Shown: positions 1 to 9,461 of the stretch, piece by piece | Layout: each line of letters opens with the position of its first letter | How positions within the stretch are numbered: position 1 is the stretch's first letter | Assembly: GCF_019720915.1 (NCBI RefSeq) | Contig: NZ_JAHKSI010000002.1 | Span: forward strand, 1 to 64,000 | From: Alkalihalobacillus sp. TS-13 | Lineage (GTDB): Bacteria > Bacillota > Bacilli > Bacillales > Fictibacillaceae | DNA length: 64,000 nucleotides | Direction of reading: 5' to 3' | Made by a program: the position numbers and the translations under genes | The notes under the pieces: model-generated | The model's database searches: none | Seen by the model: the letters and a program-made list of their open reading frames with translations, nothing else | Told to the model about the DNA's origin: nothing

Positions 1-19
1 GATTTTGGTTATAATTCAT
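1..19 (-). CDS. Start of a gene leaving the window
   Basis: A minus-strand ATG at 19 is preceded by a strong CCAGGAGG ribosome binding site at about 27-34. The reading frame (M-N-Y-N-Q-N) is open to the window edge. Only six codons are visible, so the product cannot be named. The RBS and its spacing are the only support. Confidence 0.35.
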
Positions 20-59
20 TGTGCAGCCTCCTGGAATGTTGTTTTTTTGCTGGCCAGCT

Positions 60-300
60 TAAAACATCATACCAAGGGGCTTATTTCTTTCTCAACTCCG
101 ATATTACTTCATAACAGGAATGCTGCCTTTAACTGCTTAGCTTCCAATTTCAAGAATAACCATTTCAATTCCTTCCTTACTCCACAATCTGGACCTTTAA
201 CTAACAACTCTATTGTCACTCCACAGGTTCTTAATCAACTTTTCAACTTCAAATGTTCTTTTCCTTTTTCACTATAAAACCCTTTGGATAACCATATTCA
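60..300. other. Unrecognised degraded sequence
   Basis: The minus strand here gives two overlapping protein-like stretches in different frames, one containing KGPDCGVRKELKWL. Stops interrupt both. It looks like a decayed coding sequence but I do not recognise the family. The plus-strand frame that is open through this interval has no RBS and a composition unlike a protein. Confidence 0.25.
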
Positions 301-435
301 CAGGGGTAATGCATCATAACTACACATTGTGACTTTAATAGTATTCAATAGATTTAATTTGATTCAATCTTCTTTTAGTAGCTCCCCATGAAAAGTTAGA
401 TAGAGTTATATGCCAACTACTAGGAATTTGGTTCT

Positions 436-573
436 TGTTCTTAAACCAAAAAGATCCACCCCACAACCACCGATGGACTGTTTGAATTTACAAGACGAGA
501 GGCTGGAACGTACCGAGTAAATGCCGCAGCAAGTGGTTACAATCCATCTACCGAGATGGTTACCTTAAATTAA
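436..573 (+). pseudogene. Remnant of a carboxypeptidase-regulatory-like surface domain
   Basis: The plus frame ending in TAA at 571-573 reads TTTDGLFEFTRREAGTYRVN and then AAASGYNPSTEMVTLN. This resembles the last strands of a carboxypeptidase-D-regulatory or prealbumin-like beta-sandwich, as found in bacterial surface proteins. No start codon, RBS or upstream domain is present, so only a 3' fragment of about 40 codons survives. The family assignment rests on one short stretch. The next 250 bases contain further short open frames but nothing recognisable. Confidence 0.35.
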
Positions 574-828
574 GGGGAAACCGGGTTCATCGTCCTGGAA
601 TCGACAAAACGCTCATTAATTATTGGCGGGAGAGATCGTCAGAAGTAAAGATCCATTATGTTTAAAGGGAGCAGACTGTCCGACAATCTTCACTTTACTT
701 TGTACTCTGATGAGCAATCTAGATGTGCTACCTTCGCCTATCAAGTCGGGACACTCTTTGATACAGAGACACGGATATTAATAGTGGATCTATCCAGGTT
801 CAAGCTAGTGCGAGTTTAACTATTTAAA

Positions 829-860
829 GGGGCACCTAAACCTATGTTTGAGGTAGCCCC
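829..860 (+). terminator. Terminator-like hairpin
   Basis: GGGGCACCTAAAC at 829-841 pairs with GTTTGAGGTAGCCCC at 846-860, with two single-base bulges, and is followed by a T-rich tract. It probably ended a gene that is now decayed. The stretch 861-1050 beyond it holds nothing I can recognise. Confidence 0.5.
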
Positions 861-1050
861 TTCTTCCTTTCGTAGTTAATTATCAGTCAATAAGGTTTAG
901 ATGATCCCACTCCCGAAAATAAGCTGAATATGCTTCCTTGTATATCTGTTACACACTTATTTAACAATTAAACAGGAAACTCATCATTGCTGTTAACCGT
1001 TTCAGTGCATTCGATCACACGATTCGCCATTAGTAGATTGATTATTCTTA

Positions 1051-2415
1051 CTAAGAACGCATTCCTATATAAATTTTTCCCCTCTTTCCATCATGAATTT
1101 CATTTGAAGGAAAAAGCTTCTTTCGTAAACCTGGGACAAACAAGAGTAAAAAAAAGGAACGCGCTACACTAAAGAGGATGAAAGCGAACCACAACCCATG
1201 GTTTCCCAGACTAGGAACCGTTAAGAAAAGGGCCATTAAAAATAAGATAAGGGCATATATCATACTATTTCGTATAGGGGCTGCTTCTGTTGAACCAACA
1301 TACAACCCATGAAGGACTATCCCAAAACTGGCGAGGAGCGGGAAAAGCAGTATCCAGCTCTGATAGGTCTGTGCTTCTTCCAGAACTTCTGGAATTTTTG
1401 TGAACAGGCGGAAAATGCGGTAATCCAATAGGTAATAGGTACTGGCCATGATTAGGGAGGTGAAGACAGCCCACTGGCAAGAAAGCCTTATGGTCATATT
1501 ATACAATAAATGATCCCTTGAACCGATCGCCCTTCCTGCCATTATACTTGATGCGTTTGCAAAACCATCAAAAAGGTAGGCCATGATGAAATGGACCTGG
1601 ATCAGTATGGCATTAGCAGCAAGTATTTCAGTTCCAAATGAAGCCCCTTTTGCCGTCAACAAATTAAACACGATCAATAGGCAAAATGTGCGGATAAACA
1701 GATCACGGTTCATTTGCATCATTTTTTAAAACGAAGAAGTATTCATGAATTTTGACATAGAGGGTACCTTTAACTCAAAGGATGACAATTTCAAGACTAT
1801 AATCATACCGATCACAAACGTTGTGAATTCTGAAATCAAGGTTGCACTAGCTACTCCTGGCACTCCCCACTTTAAAATAATGACAAAGAAGAGGTCGAGT
1901 ACAATATTCATAAGGTTTAGATAAAGCTGGAGAAAAAGCGTCTTTTTTATCATGAACATTCCCATTAACCAGCCGATTATCACGTAATTCAATAATCCAA
2001 AAGGTACGCCCCATATCCTTATCCAGAAATATTCTGATGCAAGAGATTGTACATGCTGATCAGGGGTTAACAAAGGTAAAAACAAACGGGTGATCGGCCA
2101 CTGGAGAAAAATGAGGGTAATCCCTACAAGAAGGGCGATTAGTAAAGGCCTTATTAATGCAAGCATCATTCCCTCTTTATCATCAGCACCATGAGCTTGG
2201 GTGGCAAATCCGGTTGTACTGACCCGTAAAAAACCAAACAGCCAATACATGGTGTTGAATATGATGGTTCCAACAGCTACCGCAGCGATGTAAGCCGGAT
2301 CAGGCATATGGCCCACAACAGCTGTATCTACTGCTCCCAATAAAGGGGTGGTGATGGTGGTGATGGTCAGAGGAAGTGCAAGTGCCAAATAGGCTTTATG
2401 TGTCAACGTGTTCAC
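1051..2415 (-). pseudogene. DinF-type MATE efflux transporter, interrupted by one in-frame stop
   Basis: MATE proteins are 12-helix membrane exporters that couple drug or metabolite efflux to Na+ or H+. The first 229 codons (2415-1726) hold the N-terminal half, beginning MNTLTHKAYLALALPLTITT. A TAA at 1728-1726 follows MNTSSF. The same frame resumes directly as K-M-M-Q-M-N-R-D and continues for 223 residues through the C-terminal half. Total length of about 450 residues is normal for the DinF branch. The two halves are in one frame, so a single substitution explains the break, not an indel. Readthrough, or reinitiation at the ATG three bases after the stop, could make separate halves, but I treat it as a recent pseudogene. 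A base-calling error at one site is the other possibility. Confidence 0.8.
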
Positions 2416-2581
2416 TCCTGAAGAAATTTATTCAATTTGCCGAATTTCAAATCAACTTAAGATATTTCCCTTGATACTCGGATCCTACAGGGTAAATCTA
2501 AGTTCACTCCTAAACAATCGTAATAATACAAATGAACACAAAATCGAACCCTAAATCTCTACTCAGTTCTCTCCTTTGTCC

Positions 2582-3107
2582 CTAATCCAGATACTTTTCC
2601 ATGCGGATGTCATACCACATTTTATCATTCCAGTAGGTGAAGTCTTTGATCCGTCCGATTTCCTGGTAACCCAACTTCTGATACAGTTTGTACGCCTGTT
2701 TATTAAATTCAAACACGCCAAGTTCAATACGCTTAAGTCCTTGAAGTTTGATCTGTTCCTCTAAATGGGCGCATCGCCATATCGCCGACTCCCTTCCCCC
2801 TGCCTTCCTTTTCACCTATTGTAATTCCGATCCAGGCGGTTCCCGATTCTTTTTTGTAGAGGTGATCCGGGTCAACCATATAATTCATTTCTCCTATCAA
2901 CTTGTCATCGAGATAAATCAGATATACATGATGATGTTCAATTCGTTGTGCCAGTTCATCTTGGGTGATTATTCTCTTGTGCTCAAATTCCTCCTTGTTT
3001 TGGTTAGGTCTAGTCAACGGAATCAAAGTGGGATCGTTTTCCCATACGTTCAACTTCTCCACATGGGATGAAGTAGCTTCAGTTAATTTAATAAATTCAA
3101 TATTCAC
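2582..3107 (-). pseudogene. GNAT N-acetyltransferase with a +1 frameshift
   Basis: GNAT enzymes transfer acetyl from acetyl-CoA to amines. The start is GTG at 3107, preceded by AAAGGAG six bases upstream. The frame carries the acetyl-CoA loop GEKEGRGKGVGDMAMR. At 2767-2769 (GGG on plus, CCC in gene sense) the frame must shift to continue with HLEEQIKLQGLKRIELGV and a normal C-terminus ending MEKYLD. One extra C in this run accounts for the break. The restored protein would be about 175 residues, typical of the RimJ/RimL-like branch. The lesion lies in a homopolymer, so it could be a sequencing error. Confidence 0.8.
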
Positions 3108-3358
3108 AGGGTGCTCCTTTCTAGTAGCGACAGTTACATTAAGGATTAAGACTGTACTTAAACTTCTATCCAACCATCTGAATTCCTTTTTGGTCAGAGC
3201 AATTTTTGCCTTTCACGTTCGGAAAATTTGGACAGTGCCTTCGTGACCAAGCGAATCTCAAAGAAACCAACTTTCCCCCTTAGATGGAGTTATCCAATCG
3301 AACCAACTTACTATTTCTCATAAAAATTTGGCCCTATACATGCCCTATACATAAAGAA

Positions 3359-3402
3359 AGAGCACAATTCTTGTTCCAGAATTGCGCCCGATTGCGGAAT
3401 AG
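3359..3402 (+). repeat. 3'-end hairpin repeat, copy 1
   Basis: GCACAATTC pairs with GAATTGCGC around TTGTTCCA and is followed by the family tail CCCGATTGCGGAATAG. It sits 23 bases beyond the stop codon of the minus-strand phzF-like gene. This is one of the best-preserved copies of the family. Confidence 0.75.
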
Positions 3403-3424
3403 CCAGATTCTTTTAAGATGACGC

Positions 3425-4276
3425 TTAGTATAGCTTACCTTTTGTTATTATAATTGCTTTCCCGCCTACCATAACTCTTGGATTATTTTTATTAATTAAT
3501 TTTGTAACGATTTTAGAAGGTCTGCCCATACTATACCCTTGAAGGAAAGAGTAATCTTGATTAAATTTATTTAATACGTGGTTATTAAAAAGATAATATG
3601 TTAAAGCCCCATTCGAAGTACCTGTTGCTGCCTCCTCATCAATACCATAGCGTGGGCAAAAGTTTCTACTCTCTGATATTCCTTCTTTTGTGTCAAGTGT
3701 AAATGCATGAACGCCTCCCACTAAATTGATCTTTGTATATTCAGCAAGTTCTTTAAAATCAGGATTTAGAGCATACAAAGCATCTTTTGTTTTTATTGGG
3801 AGCATTATATCCCAAAGACCAGTGCTTGCAGCTTGAGGTACTAAATTGAAATCTCCTATTTGGTTTTTATCAATTTTAAAAAGGTCAGATAAATAATCAT
3901 AATCATCAAATATTTTTCCTAGCTTAGGTTCAGCTTGCTCCATCATAATAATTGATTGATTCATCTCAACAGAAAGTGTACCAGCAAGTGTTCTTATAAA
4001 ATAGGTATTGTTATCTTCAATAGCATGGCTGTCCAATAGTGCTTTGAAGGATGCAATGGTAGCATGTCCACAAAGTTCAACCTGTGAAGTTGGTGTAAAA
4101 AACTTTATTTCAAAATTTTTATTGTCTATTTTTTTGATAAATGCTGTTTCTGAAAAGCGAACTTCTGCAGCAAATTTCTGCATAAACTCTTTGTCTAAGT
4201 TTTCATGGATTACTACGCCTGCTGGATTCCCGCCAAATTTTGTTTCTGTAAAAGCATCAACTACATAATATAACAA
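3425..4276 (-). CDS. PhzF-family isomerase/epimerase-like protein
   Basis: PhzF-fold proteins are two-domain hot-dog-like enzymes, usually isomerases or epimerases acting on small acids. The best-known member isomerises an intermediate of phenazine synthesis; most others have no known substrate. The N-terminus YYVVDAFTETKFGGNPAGVV, with the catalytic Glu region RFSETAFI, and the C-terminal motif GIDEEAATGTSNGAL are typical. I place the start at TTG 4276, 8 bases after GGGGTG, because family members begin next to xVYVVDAFT. A TTG at 4306 would add ten residues without a good RBS. Length of about 283 residues is normal. The gene stands alone, with a hairpin repeat just past its stop. Confidence 0.85.
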   Translation of the reverse strand: MLYYVVDAFTETKFGGNPAGVVIHENLDKEFMQKFAAEVRFSETAFIKKIDNKNFEIKFFTPTSQVELCGHATIASFKALLDSHAIEDNNTYFIRTLAGTLSVEMNQSIIMMEQAEPKLGKIFDDYDYLSDLFKIDKNQIGDFNLVPQAASTGLWDIMLPIKTKDALYALNPDFKELAEYTKINLVGGVHAFTLDTKEGISESRNFCPRYGIDEEAATGTSNGALTYYLFNNHVLNKFNQDYSFLQGYSMGRPSKIVTKLINKNNPRVMVGGKAIIITKGKLY

Positions 4277-4390
4277 TCCTAATTCACCCCAATAAAGTAA
4301 TTTCAAAGAATGTTTCTTTTTAACTTAACTATAATTATTTTAGTTTTTAAGACATTTTAGCAATTGTTACTCACTGTCCTTAACAAAAAT

Positions 4391-4437
4391 AAAGAGCATA
4401 ATCCTTACTACTGCAGAATTGCACCCGTTTGCAGATG
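4391..4437 (+). repeat. 3'-end hairpin repeat, copy 2
   Basis: The copy has a degenerate arm (GAGCATAATCC / GAATTGCACCC) and the tail CCCGTTTGCAGATGAT. It lies 26 bases past the stop of the minus-strand EamA transporter, the same placement as copy 1. Confidence 0.6.
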
Positions 4438-4462
4438 ATATTAAAACCTCTGGTAATCCTGG

Positions 4463-5413
4463 CTAATCAATTGATTTTAACTTATGTGATTCACTTGATT
4501 GCGGTAAAGAATCACGTGACATGGGTTGAACCTTTCTTACGGCGGTATTCTTACCTAGTATAACGGAAAATACAACGATTATGGCAGTCACCATAGTGAA
4601 AAGCGTTATTGATTCGTTTAATAATAAAGCTGCAAAAAGAATCATTAAAAAAGGCTGTAAATATTGGATCTGACTTACCTTTGAAATTCCTCCCATGGCA
4701 AGACCACTATACCATGCAACATAAGCTAAAAACTGGCTAACTACAGCAAGGTATATAAAACTCATCCAAGCCTTCAGGGGTACATGAAGCATTTCGCTAG
4801 ATAAATTTAATAAGACAGGTATGATAAAAAACGGAGCAGCTATTACTAATGCCCAAGCAATCACTTGCCAACTACCTAAGTCTTGAGCTAACCGGCCACC
4901 TTCAGCGTAACTGAGGGCGAGGATAATTACTGCAGCAAGCAAAGCCATATCCGCAAATTGTAAGTGACCGAATCCGAGATGGATGGCATATATAATAACC
5001 GCCATAGATCCTACAATACTTGCAATCCAAAACTTGAAAGAAGGAATTTCACCTGCTCTGATAATCGCGAATCCTGCTGTAGCTAATGGTAAAAGGGCTA
5101 TTTCTACAGCTCCATGAGAAACAGGTAAACTTTCCATCGCCCATGATGTAAGCAATGGAAACCCTAAGACCGCACCAAGAGCTACTATGATAAGCCCTTT
5201 AAACTGTTTTGCAGACGGCAGTTTTTCCTTTCTTATAAACAATACAATAGTAACTAAGATTGAAGCTATTACCGTTCTTCCTAGCCCGACAACAGTAGGA
5301 CCAAAGTATTCAACCGCTATACGTGTTGACGGAAGTGTCAAACTAAAACATACAACCCCTATAAATCCTAAAATTAACCCTAGCCGTTCTTTCTTTTCTT
5401 TGCTTTCTATCAA
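4463..5413 (-). CDS. EamA/DMT-superfamily transporter
   Basis: Members of the drug/metabolite transporter superfamily have ten helices in two EamA repeats and export amino acids, metabolites or drugs. The 316-residue product shows ten hydrophobic segments in two EamA-like halves; the second half contains SQFLAYVAWYSGLAMGG, a typical EamA motif before helix 8. The start is TTG 5413 with AGGGGTGG six bases upstream. It is divergent from a MocR-type regulator (start 5635) across 221 bases. MocR regulators often control a divergent neighbour, so the transporter is a plausible target. The cargo cannot be told from sequence. The hydrophilic C-terminal tail of about 25 residues is probably cytoplasmic. 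Confidence 0.85.
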   Translation of the reverse strand: MIESKEKKERLGLILGFIGVVCFSLTLPSTRIAVEYFGPTVVGLGRTVIASILVTIVLFIRKEKLPSAKQFKGLIIVALGAVLGFPLLTSWAMESLPVSHGAVEIALLPLATAGFAIIRAGEIPSFKFWIASIVGSMAVIIYAIHLGFGHLQFADMALLAAVIILALSYAEGGRLAQDLGSWQVIAWALVIAAPFFIIPVLLNLSSEMLHVPLKAWMSFIYLAVVSQFLAYVAWYSGLAMGGISKVSQIQYLQPFLMILFAALLLNESITLFTMVTAIIVVFSVILGKNTAVRKVQPMSRDSLPQSSESHKLKSID

Positions 5414-5634
5414 AGTATTCCACCCCTAACTTTCAGATAGTAATCCGTATAAAACATCTGTCCCATTTTGTCCAAACTGTCATGAATAAAGTAGCTAATT
5501 GGTGCCATTCCGGATTTTCGACTTCTGTTTTGAAGATCTGTATTAGTATAATTAAAATATAATAGTAGCTGGTAACTAAATATATAGCGTTTTTATTCAT
5601 CTGTCCTGGTACAGAAATAGGGAGGTTTTCTATT

Positions 5635-7011
5635 GTGAATACAAAATATACGGTTATTATCCGCGAAGTTAAGGAACAACTGGCAAACGGAACGCTAGGT
5701 ACAGGAAATAAACTCCCTTCCGTTCGTCAATTGTCTGAACGATTTAATTGCAGTAAAAATACGGTAATTAGAGCTTATAAAGAATTAGAAAAGGAACATT
5801 TGATTTATTCAGTTCCTAAAAGTGGGTATTATGTTGTCAATGAATATCAAACTTTTAAAAACGATAACAATAAGATTGATTTTTTATCCGCTGGTCCAGA
5901 TAAAGAAGTAATGCCTTACATTGAGTTTCAACATTGTATAAACCAAGCTATCGATATTTATAAAGAAGAACTATTCAATTATTCTGATCGACAAGGCTTA
6001 TGTTCATTACGCCATCAACTTATTAAATATTTACAGAATTTGCAGGTATTTACTGATCCAAAGAGATTGTTTGTTGTGTCGGGATCACAGCAAGCCCTTA
6101 ATATGTTGGTCTCAATGCCTTTTCCAAATGGAAAAAGTAATATTTTAATCGAACAACCTACCTATTTCGGATTTATTGAGTCTATTCATCTTCATAACAC
6201 GACTACTTTCGGTATCGAGTTATCAATGGAAGGAGTGGATCTAGATCGTTTAGCATATATATTTCGAAACAATGACATCAAATTTTTTTATACTGTACCA
6301 AGGTTTCATAATCCACTTGGACACAGTTATACAAACGATGAGAAAAAAAGAATCGTGAAGTTAGCCCAAAAATATGATGTTTACATAGTCGAGGATGATT
6401 TTCTCGGTGATCTCGATCCGAACCCGAAATCTGACCCAATGTTTTCTTATGATTCTTCAGGGAGAGTCATTTATATTAAGAGTTTCTCTAAAATTTTTCT
6501 CCCTGGATTAAGACTTGCCATTGCAGTACTTCCAAATTTAATGATAAACACATTTTTACGATATAAATTTAGTTCAGATTTTAATAGTTCTGTACTTTCT
6601 CAAGGGGCCTTAGAAATCTATTTAAAAAGTGGTATGTATAATGGACACATCAAAAGAATAAGAGGGCTATATCATAGAAAGATGCAGTTACTTCAAGAAG
6701 CGTGTGAAATGTATTTTCCTTCGAACACTTCCTTTTCTAAACCTACTTCAGGATTTTATTTAACAGTATATCTTGCTGATCACGTTAAGGCGAAGCGAAT
6801 GGTTGATTTATTGTTACGGGAAAATATTTACGTTGATGATGCAGTAAGGATGTTTTTACCAGAGTATAGGAAGGAAAATATGCTTCGTCTGAGTATTTCT
6901 CAAGTTAACGAGAATCAAATTAAACAAGGAGTGGAACAAATTGCTCGATGCATTGACTTCATTCATAGCAGGAAAGGTTCTATCTTTCAGAGTCCACCTT
7001 CATTATTTTGA
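5635..7011 (+). CDS. MocR/PdxR-family transcription regulator (GntR HTH plus aminotransferase-like domain)
   Basis: MocR proteins join a GntR-type winged helix to a fold-type I aminotransferase domain that binds PLP. They act as regulators, for example GabR of B. subtilis. Residues 1-75 form the HTH (GTGNKLPSVRQLSERFNCSK). The rest is the aminotransferase-like domain, with the PLP Schiff-base lysine context KSFSKIFLPGLRL at about residue 285. The start is GTG 5635, preceded by AGGGAGG. At 458 residues it is complete. A close paralogue lies at 39461-40819. The divergent EamA transporter is the likely target, with operators expected in 5414-5634. It could retain aminotransferase activity, but the attached HTH argues for a sensor role. 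Confidence 0.9.
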   Translation: MNTKYTVIIREVKEQLANGTLGTGNKLPSVRQLSERFNCSKNTVIRAYKELEKEHLIYSVPKSGYYVVNEYQTFKNDNNKIDFLSAGPDKEVMPYIEFQHCINQAIDIYKEELFNYSDRQGLCSLRHQLIKYLQNLQVFTDPKRLFVVSGSQQALNMLVSMPFPNGKSNILIEQPTYFGFIESIHLHNTTTFGIELSMEGVDLDRLAYIFRNNDIKFFYTVPRFHNPLGHSYTNDEKKRIVKLAQKYDVYIVEDDFLGDLDPNPKSDPMFSYDSSGRVIYIKSFSKIFLPGLRLAIAVLPNLMINTFLRYKFSSDFNSSVLSQGALEIYLKSGMYNGHIKRIRGLYHRKMQLLQEACEMYFPSNTSFSKPTSGFYLTVYLADHVKAKRMVDLLLRENIYVDDAVRMFLPEYRKENMLRLSISQVNENQIKQGVEQIARCIDFIHSRKGSIFQSPPSLF

Positions 7012-7394
7012 GTTAAATCTAAAGGGCTTTCTTTCTTAAAACGAAATACGATTGGCGTGTGACCAATTTTGAACAGCCAGAGAACGAGCTGCATTTAAAA
7101 TAGAAGTTGCTATTTTAAAATCATTTATGAATAATAAGTACAACATGGTTCTTACTCAGGGGGGGTGGTAACGATTCCACTCTGTAATAGATATAAGTGT
7201 CTTATATTCCGAAAAAAAAAGAATCGTTGACTTCCCCTTATTAAAGAAAATAGCCTGATTCAAAAAGACGCACTTGCTCAAGAAGTGCGCTCAATCGTGG
7301 AAGATAAAATTTTCTCGGGGAAAGCTATATGCCAGTAAAAAATATAAGAGATTAAAAACCATTTTCTCTTTTTATAAAATCAACACACACTGGG
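7012..7394. other. Gene-free gap between convergent genes
   Basis: No protein family is recognisable here. The gap separates the 3' ends of the MocR gene and the WYL regulator. It holds a hairpin repeat copy (7265-7305) and a G-rich run near 7160. Confidence 0.5.
7265..7305 (+). repeat. 3'-end hairpin repeat, copy 3
   Basis: CGCACTT and AAGTGCG form a clean stem around GCTCAAG. The tail CTCAATCGTGGAAGAT matches the family. It lies 90 bases past the stop of the minus-strand WYL regulator. Confidence 0.7.
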
Positions 7395-8339
7395 TTAGTT
7401 TATGTTATTTAAGTGCCTACCGATAATATCCAACTTCTTTTGAATCAAAGCTTTTAATGTGTACGGCCTGATAGAAATGATAGACCTACCAAAACGTAAA
7501 AAATAATCTGAAATAAAATCTTCTTCGTTCAAATTGTAATAGCCTGATATGACATAATGTTCATCTTTTTTTTGAATTGACATTGATGGATAATGTTCCT
7601 TGTCGTATAAGTCCTTTCCTTTATCATTTACAACGATTGAGAACTGAATTGCATTAGCTTGTTTGTGGTAGGTCTCTAACAGTGATAATAAATACTCTAA
7701 TCTCATTGAACTCCTATCTTTAACCACTTTTAATGATAGAATTTTATCACACCGTAGATTTTGGATTTTTTGCTTATCCATATTGTAAAATTTCGCATAC
7801 CATTGCCCGAATTTTGAGTTGATTTTTATAAACTGACCTGTTATTTGTATTTTTTCTTTAGTTTTCATATAGGACACTAGGTAGTTTTTTTCATCAATAA
7901 TGCCTTGAATTATATCTTTTAGATAAGAATTGAAATTACTATGATTGGTAATTTCCAGGCTTATTAACCCCTTCATTTTCTCAATATTTTCTTTCACTTG
8001 AATAGGTAATACCTCTTTAAATTTTTCCTCTAATTTACTTATTTCATATTCAAATGGTTTTGCTTTATATCCTTCTAACGTCAACATTGCAAAGTAAATT
8101 GCATACATTTCATCAACAGTAAAGATAATTGGAGATAATATACGATTTTCTAATACTAAATACTTCCCATTTCTGCCTTGTTCAGCGTAAATTGGCATCC
8201 CTAATAATTCTAATGATTGAACATCTCTAATCGCTGTACTTTTAGATATATTATACTTTTCCATCAAGTCCTTAAGGTTAAAAGTCTTTTTATTATTTAT
8301 GAATTGCAACATATCATTTAATCTTTCAGACCTATTCAT
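7395..8339 (-). CDS. HTH-WYL transcription regulator (YafY/DeoR-like)
   Basis: Proteins of this type pair an N-terminal helix-turn-helix with a WYL domain, an Sm-like beta-barrel thought to bind small ligands or nucleic acid. Residues 1-60 carry the HTH (LKDLMEKYNISKSTAIRDVQ). The centre has a WYL-type segment near QWYAKFYNMDKQKIQNLRCDK, and the C-terminal extension ends at residue 314. ATG 8339 has TAAGGAG upstream. It is divergent from a VOC-family gene (start 8421), with 81 bases between the start codons. This arrangement suggests that the regulator controls both itself and the VOC gene. The ligand is unknown. Confidence 0.85.
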   Translation of the reverse strand: MNRSERLNDMLQFINNKKTFNLKDLMEKYNISKSTAIRDVQSLELLGMPIYAEQGRNGKYLVLENRILSPIIFTVDEMYAIYFAMLTLEGYKAKPFEYEISKLEEKFKEVLPIQVKENIEKMKGLISLEITNHSNFNSYLKDIIQGIIDEKNYLVSYMKTKEKIQITGQFIKINSKFGQWYAKFYNMDKQKIQNLRCDKILSLKVVKDRSSMRLEYLLSLLETYHKQANAIQFSIVVNDKGKDLYDKEHYPSMSIQKKDEHYVISGYYNLNEEDFISDYFLRFGRSIISIRPYTLKALIQKKLDIIGRHLNNIN

Positions 8340-8420
8340 ATTAACTCCTTAAACGGTTTCATTAATTGATACCTTTAAAGTGTATACTAATAGTGTCAAA
8401 AATAAAAGGAGGTCATTTCA

Positions 8421-8864
8421 TTGACATTAGAAATTGCAGTTTTTTTATCTATGGATGGAAAAGCAAATGATGCAATTAGTTTCTACAAGAAAAATCTAAA
8501 TGCTAAGGAGTTATTATGTGTGACATATTCAGATATGGCAAAACGTGATGATTCACTTGTAATAACAGAAGAAAACAAAGATTTTATTTCACATTCGGTA
8601 CTTCAGCTAGGAAAAACTAAACTAATGATCGCTGAAGAAACAATGCAACCTAGTGAAGCTTTCAATGTAGGTAATAATATTTCGCTTTGTATTCAAAGTG
8701 CAAACTTAGCAGAAATACAAAGCTTTTATCATAATTTAACAAGCGATGATAGAGTACGAATTATTATCCCGCTTGCTAGGAATGTTTTCAGTGAAGCTTA
8801 TGGGATTGTTCAAGATCCTTATGGTGTTCAAATTCAACTTATGTATGATAAGCGCTTAAAATAG
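8421..8864 (+). CDS. VOC-superfamily protein, PhnB/YjdN-like
   Basis: The vicinal-oxygen-chelate fold includes glyoxalases, dioxygenases and antibiotic-binding or -modifying proteins. PhnB-like members often lack a known reaction. The 147-residue product starts with TTG 8421, seven bases after AAGGAGGT. It contains FLSMDGKANDAISFYKKNL, where the catalytic-type motif usually reads F..NG.A.EAI.FY. The C-terminal GIVQDPYGVQIQL corresponds to the usual D.FGV.W segment with Trp replaced, so metal binding is doubtful. It is divergent from the WYL regulator and may be its target. A perfect 12-bp hairpin at 8941 probably ends the transcript. Confidence 0.85.
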   Translation: MTLEIAVFLSMDGKANDAISFYKKNLNAKELLCVTYSDMAKRDDSLVITEENKDFISHSVLQLGKTKLMIAEETMQPSEAFNVGNNISLCIQSANLAEIQSFYHNLTSDDRVRIIIPLARNVFSEAYGIVQDPYGVQIQLMYDKRLK

Positions 8865-8940
8865 ACATATAAGTAATATAGCTTTGAATAAAATTTGATC
8901 AAATACTTCTTATATGTCCACATTCTAAGATAGGCAAAAA

Positions 8941-8976
8941 GAAGCCATTTTGAAAAAGATTGATCAAAATGGCTTC
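8941..8976 (+). terminator. Terminator hairpin after the VOC gene
   Basis: GAAGCCATTTTG (8941-8952) and CAAAATGGCTTC (8965-8976) form a perfect 12-bp stem with a 12-base loop. There is no strong U-tract, so it may act in either direction or be a relative of the hairpin repeats. Confidence 0.6.
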
Positions 8977-9029
8977 TCCGCATAATAAATATATCCAAGT
9001 ATTGATAAAAAGAGATTGATTACTCCCAT

Positions 9030-9068
9030 CTGCGTTATTCAACAATATGGCCCGATTGTGGAAGATCG
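9030..9068 (+). repeat. 3'-end hairpin repeat, copy 4
   Basis: A weak arm precedes the well-preserved tail GGCCCGATTGTGGAAGATCG. It lies 87 bases past the stop of the degraded minus-strand frame at 9155. Confidence 0.65.
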
Positions 9069-9154
9069 TTATTAGCATAAAACTCAAAAGGGAACTTCGA
9101 TTAAAGCCCCCGATAGTTGAATAAGGAAATTAGTATCTCATACAAAATCAAATA

Positions 9155-9341
9155 TTAGTTTTGCAGTTGATATAAAATCAGTGCCAATACATCGTTTTGT
9201 GACATATCATTAGTCAATATCATTTCTCCATCAACACCTAGATAATCTTTCGGATTCCACCAAGCACGCAAAGAATCTTATTCTCGAACAGGTGAATGTA
9301 TATAAAGGTTATACTCTCTTGTGAACCCACTTCTTACTTCA
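9155..9341 (-). pseudogene. Unrecognised gene fragment with an internal stop
   Basis: A minus-strand frame reads about 20 residues (REYNLYIHSPVRE), then a TAA at 9280-9278. It continues with SLRAWWNPKDYLGVDGEMIL and TNDMSQNDVLALILYQLQN to a stop at 9157-9155. The composition is protein-like and the two parts share one frame. No start or RBS is visible, so it looks like the C-terminal end of a decayed gene. I do not recognise the family. Confidence 0.4.
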
Positions 9342-9345
9342 ATAG

Positions 9346-9391
9346 GAGCTGTTCTCCTTCTTGAAGAAAAGCCCCCGTTTCAGGAATAACC
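9346..9391 (+). repeat. 3'-end hairpin repeat, copy 5
   Basis: CTCCTTC and GAAG arms precede the tail GCCCCCGTTTCAGGAATAAC. It lies just upstream of the ArsR remnant and the RibD-like gene, so it is not at the 3' end of an intact gene. Confidence 0.6.
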
Positions 9392-9461
9392 CTGAGATTT
9401 TAATATTCAAGAATCGAAATATTCCTTTACAAGAATATTCCTAATGGGTTATATTGTGTTT

